A DNA stretch of 64,000 nt, from positions 1 to 64,000 of the forward strand of contig CANRYS010000015.1 in assembly GCA_947644305.1 (NCBI GenBank), read 5' to 3'. Source of the stretch: an uncultured Roseburia sp. GTDB taxonomy: Bacteria > Bacillota > Clostridia > Lachnospirales > Lachnospiraceae. Below are positions 1 to 8,217 of the stretch, piece by piece. Both the position numbers and the translations under genes were made by a program. Under the pieces are notes generated by a model. It saw only the letters and a program-made list of their open reading frames with translations, searched no databases and was not told where the DNA came from. The first letter of the stretch is position 1. Every line of letters begins with the position of its first letter.

Positions 1-19
1 CCCCTGAACCTGTATTTCC

Positions 20-61
20 CGTGTGTTCGAAACCATCCACACGTAAAACAAAACTAAGGAG
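20..61 (+). promoter_or_regulatory. preQ1-I riboswitch, translational type
   Basis: A 6-bp stem P1 is formed by cgtgtg (20-25) and cacacg (38-43). The loop between carries cc at 33-34. The A-rich tail taaaacaaaactaagg follows (44-59), and its gg at 58-59 can pair with the loop cc to make the H-type pseudoknot of the preQ1-I class. The tail contains the ribosome binding site aaggag (56-61), 8 nt before the queT start, so binding of preQ1 should hide it and lower translation. This matches the known consensus of the class, and the downstream gene is a queuosine-precursor transporter, which supports it independently. Confidence 0.92.
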
Positions 62-69
62 AATAAAAA

Positions 70-561
70 ATGAAAAGCAAAAAAATCATGTATCTAAGTC
101 AGGCAGCCATGATCGCTGCCCTCTATGTCGTGCTTACACTTCTGGCAAATGCCCTGGGACTGGCAAACTACGCCATTCAGGTAAGATTTTCTGAGGCTCT
201 TACGATCCTCCCCTTTTTCACTCCCGCTGCGATTCCGGGACTTACCATCGGATGCCTTCTGAGTAATATCCTTACTGGCTGTGCACCATTGGATATCCTA
301 TTTGGAACCCTGGCGACACTGATCGGCGCTTTGGGTACCTACGCACTGCGCCGCTTTGAGTGGTTGACGCCGCTACCTCCGATCCTCGCCAATACCATCA
401 TCGTTCCCTGGGTGCTACGGTTTGCCTATGACATACCAGATGCGATCCCCTATCTGATGGCTACGGTAGGCGCTGGCGAACTGATCTCCTGTGGGCTTAT
501 CGGAATGCTGTTGTTGCGCTCCCTCAAACAAATAAGGAAAAATATATTTAAAGTCAATTGA
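70..561 (+). CDS. queT: QueT-family queuosine precursor transporter (S component)
   Basis: A 163-residue, very hydrophobic protein with about five membrane segments and a short basic C-terminus. It reads as the QueT family, the substrate-binding membrane subunit of an energy-coupling factor (ECF) transporter that imports a queuosine precursor such as preQ1 or queuine. Length and the N-terminal pattern of a short basic start followed by QAAMIAALYVVLT fit the family. The ATM start has aaggag 8 nt upstream, inside the preQ1-I riboswitch, so feedback by preQ1 on translation is expected. The general ECF subunits are not in this window. A promoter for the next gene begins inside the last codons. 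Confidence 0.9.
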   Translation: MKSKKIMYLSQAAMIAALYVVLTLLANALGLANYAIQVRFSEALTILPFFTPAAIPGLTIGCLLSNILTGCAPLDILFGTLATLIGALGTYALRRFEWLTPLPPILANTIIVPWVLRFAYDIPDAIPYLMATVGAGELISCGLIGMLLLRSLKQIRKNIFKVN

Positions 562-587
562 CTTTTTCTATAACCTAATAGTATAAT
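558..587 (+). promoter_or_regulatory. Sigma-A type promoter for the VanY-like gene
   Basis: TTGACT (558-563) and TATAAT (582-587) are separated by 18 bp. The -35 box overlaps the 3' end of queT, so the following gene has its own promoter rather than relying only on the riboswitch-controlled transcript. Confidence 0.7.
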
Positions 588-613
588 GCTTGTTAGAACT
601 TTTGGAGGTACAC

Positions 614-1732
614 ATGAAGAGATATATACTAGCTGGCATTATACTTTTTTTTGTGCTATCGGGAATCGTGATATTTAATCCAGCAAAACCACAGCATAAC
701 TCCAGCAATAACAAACCAGCAGCCTATGAATATTATTATAATGAAAATGAAGACGAGGAGGACTCTCTCTTGCCAGAAGATCTGAGTTCTATACTTTCAA
801 ACATCCAGACCGTACCACTAGATACGATACCAAGCAGCAAAACCGTATTGGTAAACCGTGTCTATCTTCTGCCATCGGACTACATTCCACCAAATCTCGT
901 AGTGCCAAATGTTAAATTTAGTTTTACTTATTCTTCGGATAAGCGAAAACTCCGTAAGGTGGCAGCGGATGCTCTGGAAAGACTGTTCCAGGCGGGGGAA
1001 AAGGAACACGTTGAATTATACGGTGTGTCCGGATACCGTTCCTATGCCCGTCAAAAACAAATCTACGATAAAAATATTGCCACCAGAGGACAGGCGGTTA
1101 CTGACGCTGTGTCCGCCAAGCCCGGCAGCAGCGAGCACCAGACCGGACTGACCATCGACGTATCTGCCCGAAGTGTGAATTTTCGGCTGGATCAAAGTTT
1201 TGGAGACACAACCGAGGGACAGTGGCTAGCAGAAAATGCTCATCTCTATGGATTTATTATCCGCTACCCTTACGGAAAGACCGAGATCACCGGATACAGT
1301 TATGAACCCTGGCATATTCGTTTCGTGGGAAAAGCCGTCGCCACCTATCTGTATGAAAATAAACTAACTTTAGAAGAATATTATGGTGTCGAGGATGCGG
1401 TGAAAGATGATACCATTAAAAATGAATCTGAACCCCGTGTAGATGTGGAAGATCCAGATTCGGTCAAATATGCCACACCAAAACCCACGATAAAACCAAA
1501 GGCAAGCGCTTCTCCAAAACCGAGCAAAAAGCCTGAGCACCCCAAAAAGACAAACGAAAAACCGGGGAAGACGAAAAAACCGACACAAACCAAAACGCCG
1601 GCTACTGACAAACCGACAGCTCCTCCTGCAGCGACGCCGGAACCCACACCCGTTCCCACCGCGGCGCCTACCAATCCACCGGCTGCCGAGTCGTCTGAAC
1701 CCACTTTTCAGGATCATAATGCCCCGCAATAG
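614..1732 (+). CDS. vanY: VanY-type D-alanyl-D-alanine carboxypeptidase (M15B), membrane anchored
   Basis: A 372-residue zinc carboxypeptidase that trims the terminal D-alanine from peptidoglycan stem peptides outside the membrane. One N-terminal membrane segment (residues ~4-22) anchors it. The M15B motifs are present: SSEHQTGLTIDV supplies zinc ligands H175 and D182, and EPWH supplies catalytic E231 and zinc ligand H234. Residues ~285-372 are a low-complexity tail rich in Pro, Lys and Thr, probably a wall-spanning or wall-binding region. The ATG at 614 has ggaggt at 604-609; a TTG at 590 in the same frame has no such site. plsC follows after 17 bp and is probably cotranscribed. It is a general wall-maturation enzyme here, with no other vancomycin-resistance gene nearby. 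Confidence 0.9.
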   Translation: MKRYILAGIILFFVLSGIVIFNPAKPQHNSSNNKPAAYEYYYNENEDEEDSLLPEDLSSILSNIQTVPLDTIPSSKTVLVNRVYLLPSDYIPPNLVVPNVKFSFTYSSDKRKLRKVAADALERLFQAGEKEHVELYGVSGYRSYARQKQIYDKNIATRGQAVTDAVSAKPGSSEHQTGLTIDVSARSVNFRLDQSFGDTTEGQWLAENAHLYGFIIRYPYGKTEITGYSYEPWHIRFVGKAVATYLYENKLTLEEYYGVEDAVKDDTIKNESEPRVDVEDPDSVKYATPKPTIKPKASASPKPSKKPEHPKKTNEKPGKTKKPTQTKTPATDKPTAPPAATPEPTPVPTAAPTNPPAAESSEPTFQDHNAPQ

Positions 1733-1749
1733 AGAAAGGATTTCAACAC

Positions 1750-2487
1750 ATGAGAACGATACTATTAATACTTCTTTACCTAGTAGTCTGCATCATAAGC
1801 ATTCCCCTTCTGCTGATGGAATGTATTGTACGAAAGATAAACAATAAAGCTGCTGCTGCATTTGCCATACGGATCGTACGCATTGTTTTTAATACTACAA
1901 TGTTTCTATCCGGCTGCAAAAAACACATTTGCGGCCTGGAGCACATTCCAACCGACAGACCTGTGATGTTTGCAGCAAATCACAGGAGCTTTTATGATAT
2001 CATCCTGGCGTATTCATCCATTGCCGCCCATCATGTACAAGTGGCATTTATATCGAAAATCGAGATCAAGAAATTCCCCATGATCGCCCAGTGGATGTAT
2101 TTTCTTAACTGCCTCTTTATGGATCGAGGTGATATGAAACAAAACATGGGCGTGATCTTAAATGCCATTTCCCTAATCAAAGATGGATACTCGATCTATA
2201 TCGCACCGGAAGGCACCCGCAACACCACGGATCATCTTCTTCCTTTTAAAGAGGGAAGTATGAAGATCGCCACCAAAACCAATGCCCCCATCATTCCTGT
2301 CTGCATTAAGAACACAGAAAACATTTTGGAAAATAATATTCCCTGGATCAAGAGTGGGGATATTTACATCGAATATGGCGAACCAGTTTATCTGGATCAA
2401 CTGGATAAAGAAAAGAAAAAACATATTGGCGCCTATGTACAGAATATCATTCAGGAAATGTATGACAAACCATATCCTGCTGCATAA
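1750..2487 (+). CDS. plsC: 1-acyl-sn-glycerol-3-phosphate acyltransferase
   Basis: A 245-residue membrane-associated enzyme that adds the second acyl chain to lysophosphatidic acid in phospholipid synthesis. An N-terminal hydrophobic segment (residues ~3-24) precedes the acyltransferase domain. The catalytic HX4D motif is H78-D83 in NHRSFYD, and the phosphate-binding motif is EGTR at 154-157. Length is typical of the LPLAT family. The gene starts 17 bp after the carboxypeptidase gene with a clear gaaagga site, suggesting one transcript for envelope functions. Confidence 0.9.
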   Translation: MRTILLILLYLVVCIISIPLLLMECIVRKINNKAAAAFAIRIVRIVFNTTMFLSGCKKHICGLEHIPTDRPVMFAANHRSFYDIILAYSSIAAHHVQVAFISKIEIKKFPMIAQWMYFLNCLFMDRGDMKQNMGVILNAISLIKDGYSIYIAPEGTRNTTDHLLPFKEGSMKIATKTNAPIIPVCIKNTENILENNIPWIKSGDIYIEYGEPVYLDQLDKEKKKHIGAYVQNIIQEMYDKPYPAA

Positions 2488-2651
2488 CAAATCGGGATTC
2501 TGTACAAAAATTCCTTTTCATTTCCAGGAAAACATGTTAAAATAAATTCTGACGAATTTATTCGCAAGTTGCTTATGCCACGTATTTTATTCTATCCTAT
2601 CGTTTTCAACAGCGACTGAGAAAATATCGAGAAAGAGAGGCACGATAATCC

Positions 2652-3107
2652 ATGAAAACATTTTTGATCGTACTAGGTATCATCCTGGCTGTACTCATCA
2701 TTGTATTTATTGTATTATCTATCATTGGAAAAAAACTTCAGAAAAAACAGGAAGCATCCCAGTCCCAGATGGAAGCTGCCGCACAGACCGCATCCATTCT
2801 GGTCATAGATAAAAAACGAATGAAACTAAAAGAGGCGGGGCTGCCAAAGGTTATATTGGAAAACACACCGAAATATTTGCAACGCTCCAAGGTTCCGATC
2901 GTCAAAGCAAAAATTGGTCCAAAGATCATGTCCCTGATGTGTGACGAGAAGATTTTTCCTCTACTCCCTGTAAAGAAAGAGCTTAAAGTCGTGATCAGCG
3001 GTATCTACATTATGGATGTAAAAGGATCGAGGAATAATCTTTTGAATCCTCAGGAAAAATTAGGCTTTTTCCAGAGAGCAAAGCTTAAAGCATTAAATAA
3101 AATGTAA
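2652..3107 (+). CDS. Membrane-anchored hypothetical protein
   Basis: A 151-residue protein that I do not recognise. Residues ~3-25 form one strong hydrophobic segment, followed by a Lys/Gln-rich stretch and a compact soluble part of ~100 residues containing two short predicted beta-like runs (VPIVKAKIGPKI, ELKVVISGIYIM). It is a single-pass protein with the soluble domain most likely in the cytoplasm, given the basic residues after the segment. The ATG at 2652 has gagaggc upstream. A strong hairpin terminator follows directly. The 164 bp before it contain no gene that I can see. Confidence 0.6.
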   Translation: MKTFLIVLGIILAVLIIVFIVLSIIGKKLQKKQEASQSQMEAAAQTASILVIDKKRMKLKEAGLPKVILENTPKYLQRSKVPIVKAKIGPKIMSLMCDEKIFPLLPVKKELKVVISGIYIMDVKGSRNNLLNPQEKLGFFQRAKLKALNKM

Positions 3108-3127
3108 CCACAGATTTTCTTAGTAAT

Positions 3128-3180
3128 AAAAAACAGCATCTCACAAGCTGCTTCTTTAAACTTGTGAGATGCTGTTTTTT
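3128..3180. terminator. Bidirectional rho-independent terminator
   Basis: A perfect 20-bp stem, aaaaaacagcatctcacaag (3128-3147) with its complement at 3161-3180, encloses a 13-nt loop. It has A-runs and T-runs on both sides, so it can end transcription from both strands. It sits exactly between two convergent genes and touches the stop codon of the antiporter gene. Confidence 0.93.
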
Positions 3181-4387
3181 ATTTCCGAAATGCGACTTTT
3201 AAAAGAATCGGTGTTACAATCGTAGTAATGACCACCGTAATGATAATGGGCCCGTACAGTTCCTGCGTCATAAGCCCCACAGCCATTCCTTTACTGGCAA
3301 CGATCAACGCCACCTCTCCACGGGAGACCATTCCCACTCCGATCTGGAGACATTCTCGATTAGAATATTTCATGATCTTTGCCCCCAGGCCACAGCCGAT
3401 GACCTTACTTGCCACCGCTATAAGACAGAGCAAGACCGCAAATATCACGATCTTTCCTGACATCTCCGGAAGTACCACCTCCAAACCAATGCTGGCAAAA
3501 AAGATCGGAGATAAAAACATATAGGAAACTGTCTCAAACCTTTTGCTTATATACTGTATCTTCGGACTGACAGAGATCGCAAGTCCCGCCACATATGCTC
3601 CAGTAATGTCAGCCACATTGAAAAAATATTCGGAACAGAAAGCAAACAGCAGACAAAAGGCAAAAGCAATGATTCCATAACGGCGGTATGGTTTATGCTC
3701 TACATTTGTCCATTTGTAATAAAGCTTTCCTACCCCGAAGGCTACCACAAAGGCAAAGATGAAAAACAGTACAATTTTCAGAAGTACCATCCAGATACTG
3801 GGGCCTCCCTGTCCGCCTTCGCCGCCAGTGCCAAGGGTCGTTATGATGGTCAATGCTATAATACCTAACACATCATCGATCACGGCAGCGCCCAAAATCG
3901 CATTTCCCGCGTCGGTATTCAGTTTGCCCATCTCCCGCAGTGTCTCTACCGTTATACTCACAGAAGTAGCTGTCAGAATCACTCCGATGAAGATATTACG
4001 ATACATCACCAGATCAGCCGCGGCACCACCGCCATCTGTGAAAAAATATGCCACCAGATATCCTCCCAAACAGGGGACGATCACACCCATCAATGCGATG
4101 ACCAGAGAGGCCAGGCCGCTCTTTTTCAGCTTCTGGATATCCGTCTCTAACCCTGCGGAAAACATAAGAACGATAACACCAACTTCCGAGAGACTCTCGA
4201 TCATGCTCTGTGACTCTGCTCCGGCCAAAAGTACCGAAGAGAGATTCAGACAGGCAGGACCGATAATTAGCCCCGCCACAAGCGCTCCCACAACCTGGGG
4301 CATGTGAAATTTTTTGGTCGCAAGTCCAAGAAATTTTGTACTAATCAGTACGAGTGCAATAAATAATAGGTATCCATACTCTTCCAT
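3179..4387 (-). CDS. Cation:proton antiporter (CPA2 family)
   Basis: A 402-residue integral membrane protein with about 12-13 membrane segments, the size of the NapA/KefB-type transporter core without a C-terminal regulatory TrkA domain. Typical family features are the N-terminal PQVVGALVAGLIIGP and the GLETD stretch, plus AAVIDDVLGII, whose two aspartates are the ion-binding pair expected in electrogenic CPA2 antiporters. It should exchange Na+ or K+ for protons across the cytoplasmic membrane. The stop codon lies in the shared bidirectional terminator. Exact ion specificity cannot be read from the sequence. Confidence 0.85.
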   Translation of the reverse strand: MEEYGYLLFIALVLISTKFLGLATKKFHMPQVVGALVAGLIIGPACLNLSSVLLAGAESQSMIESLSEVGVIVLMFSAGLETDIQKLKKSGLASLVIALMGVIVPCLGGYLVAYFFTDGGGAAADLVMYRNIFIGVILTATSVSITVETLREMGKLNTDAGNAILGAAVIDDVLGIIALTIITTLGTGGEGGQGGPSIWMVLLKIVLFFIFAFVVAFGVGKLYYKWTNVEHKPYRRYGIIAFAFCLLFAFCSEYFFNVADITGAYVAGLAISVSPKIQYISKRFETVSYMFLSPIFFASIGLEVVLPEMSGKIVIFAVLLCLIAVASKVIGCGLGAKIMKYSNRECLQIGVGMVSRGEVALIVASKGMAVGLMTQELYGPIIITVVITTIVTPILLKVAFRK

Positions 4388-4452
4388 ATCTCTTCCTCCT
4401 TACTTTAAACCAAACCCATTTTATACCCCTTTCTATCAAAAATCAATACAAA

Positions 4453-4488
4453 AATAGAATTGATTTCCCAAAGGAAACCAATTCTATT
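4453..4488 (-). terminator. Rho-independent terminator after putP
   Basis: On the minus strand a 16-bp stem with one G-U pair (4473-4488 with 4453-4468) has a 4-nt loop and is followed by a T-rich run. It lies 67 bp after the putP stop and isolates putP from the antiporter gene. Confidence 0.85.
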
Positions 4489-4554
4489 TGCTTTACTTTT
4501 CTTTTTATCATATTTCAAATGAAAAACTTAATTATATTAAGCCACTTCTAATCT

Positions 4555-6108
4555 TTAATCAAACTCCGCAGATCCAGTTTTTACTTTATTAAATTCTGCT
4601 AAAATTTCTTGAGATGGAGCTTTGGTAGCAAGACTGAAAATGACGATGCAAACAAGGCTCACAGCAAAACCTACGAGAAGAGAATAGATCCCTGTCACAT
4701 TACAGAGCTTCTCTCCATGGATCAATGGGATATAATCCCAAAGAATCACCGTAAGTCCGCCAGAAAGAATCCCCGCAACTGCCCCGGCAAAGTTTGTCCT
4801 TTTCCAGAACAAAGAACAGACCACTATAGGACCAAAAGCGGAGCCAAGGCCTGCCCAGGCATCCGACACCAAACCCATAATGCTGCTGTCAGGATCCCAT
4901 GCGATCAGAAAGGCAAGAATTGCCACAATCATTACCGTAGCCCGACTGACTTTGAGGACGGTCTTGTCCGAAGCATCTGGTTTTACTACATTTTTGTATA
5001 TATCCTTCGACACAGAGGACGCACAAACCAAGAGCTGGGAATCCGCCGTAGACATGATCGCCGCAAGAATACCGCAGAGGAAGATTCCTCCGATAAAGGG
5101 CAACGCCAGGTTTTCATTGAATACCTTATTGATCATATCTATAAATACACTTTCCGATGATGTCTTTCCATCTAGTCCCAATACCACAGGCGCCAGGAAA
5201 GCCCGACCCACCACACCAATCACACAGGCGAAAACAAGGGAAATAAATACCCAGACGATAGCAATCACACTGGATTTCTTCAGTTCCTTCTCATTCTTTA
5301 CCGCCATGAACCGGACGAGGATGTGAGGCATTCCACAATACCCAAGGCCCCATGCCAACTGGGACAAAATCTCCACAAAAGAATATGGCTGATCCGTCGC
5401 CCCATTGTAAAAGAGACTCATATAGTGGTCATAGTTCACCACACCTGTAGACTGAATACTCTGCACAAAATCACTGCTGACAAATCCATACGCTACAATG
5501 GGAACCACAAGAAGCCCCACCAACATAAGCATACCCTGGATAAAATCTGTGGTACATACCGCCAGAAAGCCTCCCATAAAAGTATAGACCAGGATCACCG
5601 CCGCACCAATCGCGAGAGAGACATGATAATCCACACCAAATACCGTGTTAAACAGCTTTCCGCCGGATGCCAGAGCAGAGGCTGTGTACACCAGGAAAAA
5701 GACTACAATCACCAGAGAAGATATACTGAGAAGCACTTTCTTCTTATCATGATACCGGTTTTCCAGAAATTCTGGAAGCGTCAGGGAATTCCCCGCCACG
5801 ATGGTGTATCTTCTGAGTGGTTTAGAGATGAACAGCCAGTTTGCCACCGTTCCCAGGAACAAACCGATGGCGATCCACGCCTGTCCGGTTCCCATGGCAT
5901 AGATGGAACCCGGCAGCCCCATAAGCAGCCATCCGCTCATATCCGATGCCTGGGCAGAAAGTGCCGCCACCCATCCATTGAGCCCACGACCACCCAGAAA
6001 GTAATCTTCAGTACTGTTGGTCTTTTTCATCGAATAAATACCAATTCCGACCATCAGAAGTAAATATGCTGCAAAAGCAGACAATACAATAATAGAATCT
6101 GTTGACAT
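4555..6108 (-). CDS. putP: Sodium/proline symporter
   Basis: A 517-residue sodium:solute symporter (SSS family) with about 13 membrane segments; it resembles PutP, which couples proline uptake to sodium entry. Supporting features are the conserved N-terminal block EDYFLGGRGLNGWVAALSAQ followed by ASDMSGWLLMGLPG, and the length of about 500 residues. The start is set by ggaggatactATG (ATG at 6108); the open frame runs on upstream to 6255, but only because the structured 5' element there lacks stops in this frame. That upstream element (see separate entry) could regulate translation. A terminator follows, so the gene is probably monocistronic. Substrate could be another solute of the family, but proline is the best fit. 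Confidence 0.88.
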   Translation of the reverse strand: MSTDSIIVLSAFAAYLLLMVGIGIYSMKKTNSTEDYFLGGRGLNGWVAALSAQASDMSGWLLMGLPGSIYAMGTGQAWIAIGLFLGTVANWLFISKPLRRYTIVAGNSLTLPEFLENRYHDKKKVLLSISSLVIVVFFLVYTASALASGGKLFNTVFGVDYHVSLAIGAAVILVYTFMGGFLAVCTTDFIQGMLMLVGLLVVPIVAYGFVSSDFVQSIQSTGVVNYDHYMSLFYNGATDQPYSFVEILSQLAWGLGYCGMPHILVRFMAVKNEKELKKSSVIAIVWVFISLVFACVIGVVGRAFLAPVVLGLDGKTSSESVFIDMINKVFNENLALPFIGGIFLCGILAAIMSTADSQLLVCASSVSKDIYKNVVKPDASDKTVLKVSRATVMIVAILAFLIAWDPDSSIMGLVSDAWAGLGSAFGPIVVCSLFWKRTNFAGAVAGILSGGLTVILWDYIPLIHGEKLCNVTGIYSLLVGFAVSLVCIVIFSLATKAPSQEILAEFNKVKTGSAEFD

Positions 6109-6121
6109 AGTATCCTCCATT

Positions 6122-6257
6122 CCGAGAACGTTTACGTTTGAGGAACCGCAAAAGAAATCTGCACGGGCAGTTTCTCTTGTCGGATAAAAGCTATTTGTGA
6201 CGTTCTCGGCACAAATAGCTGTGTGAAAAATCAGCGCATCGGCGTTATTTTTCACAC
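6122..6257 (-). promoter_or_regulatory. Structured 5' element of putP: two hairpins plus loop-to-leader complementarity
   Basis: Read on the minus strand, three parts follow each other. First comes a hairpin with an 11-bp perfect arm, gtgtgaaaaat and atttttcacac (arms at 6247-6257 and 6221-6231 region). Second is a hairpin with a perfect 10-bp stem (6210-6219 with 6190-6199). Its entire 10-nt loop (6200-6209) is the exact complement of 6122-6131, which lies just before the ribosome binding site gaatggagg. A pseudoknot or long-range switch is therefore possible. A second copy with different sequence but the same layout is at 43963-44044. I know of no named RNA class with this arrangement. Confidence 0.6.
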
Positions 6258-6324
6258 TAATCCTCCATTCATATGTATGTATTTCAAAACAACTATGGAT
6301 ATTCTACCATATTTGGGGATTTTA

Positions 6325-6333
6325 TGCTATACT
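6325..6333 (+). promoter_or_regulatory. Possible extended -10 promoter for the nucleoside phosphorylase gene
   Basis: TGCTATACT is an extended -10 element (TGn then TATACT at 6328-6333). No good -35 hexamer is present at the usual spacing. It is the best promoter candidate in the 220 bp between the putP leader and the phosphorylase start. Confidence 0.4.
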
Positions 6334-6357
6334 AACTTTATGATGCAAGGGTCAAAA

Positions 6358-6401
6358 GGTCAAAATGCCGTTCATACTTGTATGATAAGGCATTTGAACT
6401 T
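6358..6401. repeat. Imperfect inverted repeat in the phosphorylase leader
   Basis: ggtcaaaatgcc (6358-6369) is complementary, with a one-base bulge, to ggcatttgaact (6389-6400); the loop contains a smaller catac/gtatg pairing. The preceding bases repeat the ggtcaaaa unit (agggtcaaaaggtcaaaa). It could be a leader hairpin or a dispersed palindrome; function unknown. Confidence 0.5.
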
Positions 6402-6477
6402 GGGCCGATTTCGGGAGTTGTGAAACAACGAAGCAATCCGTAGCATCTGTTGGAATCAAAAAGGAGGTTTTCATCAT

Positions 6478-7782
6478 ATGGAACGATTTGTTGATCTTAT
6501 ACACAATAAAAAATCAGGAGGAGAACTATCCCTTACAGATATTCAGAATATGGTCCGCGGCTACTGTGACGGCAGTATCCCGGATTACCAGATGTCCGCC
6601 ATGCTAATGGCGATCTGTTTTAACGGTCTGTCCGACCGGGAACTTACCACACTGACACTGGCGATGAGAGACTCCGGTCAGATTAACGATCTGTCCTCCA
6701 TACCCGGTATCAAAGTAGATAAACACAGTACCGGTGGCGTCGGTGACAAAACAACGCTGATTATTGGTCCTATCGCTGCGGCATGCGGCATTCCCATCGC
6801 AAAAATGAGCGGCCGGGGACTTGGCTTCACCGGGGGCACCATCGATAAGCTGGAATCCATCCCCGGCTTCCGTACAAATCTTTCCACAGAAGATTTTTTC
6901 CAGGCCGTACAACATACCGGAATCTGCCTGAACGGACAGACCGGTGAACTGGCACCTGCCGACAAACTGATCTATGCCCTTAGGGACGTGACCGCCACCG
7001 TAGACAGCATTCCTCTGATCGCCGCCTCTATTATGAGTAAAAAATTGGCAGCGGGAAGCGATAAGATTCTGCTGGACGTAACCACAGGAAATGGCGCTTT
7101 CATCAAAGATTACCAGCAATCTCTGGAACTTGCCCACAAAATGGTAACCATTGGTACGCAGGCAGGAAAAACCACAGTAGCACAGCTAACCTCCATGGAT
7201 GAACCCCTTGGCTTTGCCATTGGCAATAACCTGGAAGTAAAGGAGGCCATTCATGCCCTTCATGGAGATGGTCCCACTGATCTTATGGAAGTATGCTATT
7301 GTCTCGCCTCCCATATGATCTCCCTGGGAAAAGAGATTTCTGTGGAGGATGCCAGAATACAGGCAGAAGAGGCCATCCACAGCGGCCATGCCTGGAACAC
7401 TTTCCTGGCAATGGTTCTTGAACAGGGTGGTGATATTTCTTATATGGAACACCCGGAACGTCTGCCACAGGCAACTGTTATCTACGAATATAAGGCTGAT
7501 AGGTCCGGCTATATCACCGGCATGGATACGGAAGGTTTCGGCACTGCTGCCGGCATCCTTGGCGCCGGGCGAAGTAAAAAAGAGGACAGCATCGACTTCT
7601 CCGCCGGCATTGTCCTCTGTCGCAAAGTCAACGATCACGTAACCAGCGGAGACACCCTTGCCTGTCTCCACACTTCCTCTTTGGAGCTTGCTCAATCTGC
7701 TGCAAAAAAACTTGATAGCTGTTATCAGTTTGGGGATCGTCCTGGGGCTACAATACAGTTGATCGGAGATGTTGTGAAGTAG
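6478..7782 (+). CDS. pdp: Pyrimidine-nucleoside phosphorylase
   Basis: A 434-residue cytoplasmic enzyme that splits uridine, thymidine or deoxyuridine with phosphate to give the free base and (deoxy)ribose-1-phosphate, in nucleoside salvage. The family signature SGRGLGFTGGTIDKLE occupies residues 111-126, and the phosphate-binding stretch KHSTGGVGDK is at 82-91. Length equals that of Bacillus Pdp and of E. coli DeoA. The ATG is preceded by aaggaggt at ideal spacing. A terminator overlaps the stop codon, and no other nucleoside gene is adjacent, so it appears monocistronic. Confidence 0.93.
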   Translation: MERFVDLIHNKKSGGELSLTDIQNMVRGYCDGSIPDYQMSAMLMAICFNGLSDRELTTLTLAMRDSGQINDLSSIPGIKVDKHSTGGVGDKTTLIIGPIAAACGIPIAKMSGRGLGFTGGTIDKLESIPGFRTNLSTEDFFQAVQHTGICLNGQTGELAPADKLIYALRDVTATVDSIPLIAASIMSKKLAAGSDKILLDVTTGNGAFIKDYQQSLELAHKMVTIGTQAGKTTVAQLTSMDEPLGFAIGNNLEVKEAIHALHGDGPTDLMEVCYCLASHMISLGKEISVEDARIQAEEAIHSGHAWNTFLAMVLEQGGDISYMEHPERLPQATVIYEYKADRSGYITGMDTEGFGTAAGILGAGRSKKEDSIDFSAGIVLCRKVNDHVTSGDTLACLHTSSLELAQSAAKKLDSCYQFGDRPGATIQLIGDVVK

Positions 7783-7806
7783 CGGGAAATCTTCCTGCTA
7801 TTTTTT
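7780..7806 (+). terminator. Rho-independent terminator of pdp
   Basis: tagcgggaa (7780-7788) pairs with ttcctgcta (7792-7800) around a 3-nt loop, followed by six T. The stem includes the pdp stop codon. Confidence 0.88.
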
Positions 7807-7857
7807 CATCTTGATCTTCTTCACGCCACTTTTCATTTCTATGGAAAGAAAACTAAT

Positions 7858-7888
7858 AGGTCTGAGCATACAAAATGTGTTCAGACCT
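7858..7888 (-). terminator. Terminator after the toxin gene
   Basis: A 13-bp stem with two G-U pairs (aggtctga... with ...tcagacct) has a 5-nt loop. On the minus strand it is followed by attagttttcttt. It ends the toxin-antitoxin transcript, which runs toward it. Confidence 0.75.
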
Positions 7889-7896
7889 TTTACCTG

Positions 7897-8217
7897 TTAT
7901 AGCCCTCTTATAACATTCAAATAATCCTGTCTTTGATCAACCACGGCATACACGGTAACTATCTTTTGTATCTCATCTATTTTATAAAACACTAAATTTT
8001 TCTCCGTTATCAAAACCTTATAACCTTGTCTGCGTAGAATCATATAGCGGGGATCTGTACCCAGGTATGGTTCTTCTGCAAGCAGCATGATCTGCGTCTC
8101 TAACTTTTCCAATTTTTCCAATGCTACTTCTGTCCCAAATTTCTCTGCAATATCGAGAATAATATTATGAATAAGCGAATCTGCTGTGTCCGTTCCTATC
8201 ACCGTATAATCAGCCAC
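7897..8217 (-). CDS. ParE/RelE-family toxin
   Basis: A 106-residue protein of the ParE/RelE fold, second gene of a type II toxin-antitoxin pair. Its fold signature is visible as an N-terminal helix pair followed by the strand pattern RYMILRRQGYKVLITEKNLVFYKID and a C-terminal VYAVVDQRQDY. The start overlaps the antitoxin stop by 8 bp, which gives tight co-expression. Members either inhibit DNA gyrase (ParE) or cut mRNA on the ribosome (RelE); the sequence does not decide, although the YAVVDQRQDY ending is more ParE-like. Confidence 0.8.
   Translation of the reverse strand: MADYTVIGTDTADSLIHNIILDIAEKFGTEVALEKLEKLETQIMLLAEEPYLGTDPRYMILRRQGYKVLITEKNLVFYKIDEIQKIVTVYAVVDQRQDYLNVIRGL

Noticed and set aside
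1370..1729. Open frames on the minus strand opposite the end of the VanY-like gene
   Set aside because: They mirror the Pro/Lys/Thr-rich tail of vanY, have Arg- or Gly-rich low-complexity translations and no ribosome binding site.
5323..6063. 246-codon open frame on the plus strand opposite putP
   Set aside because: Translation has no hydrophobic or domain pattern and is rich in His, Arg and Gln, as expected from the complement of a membrane protein gene.
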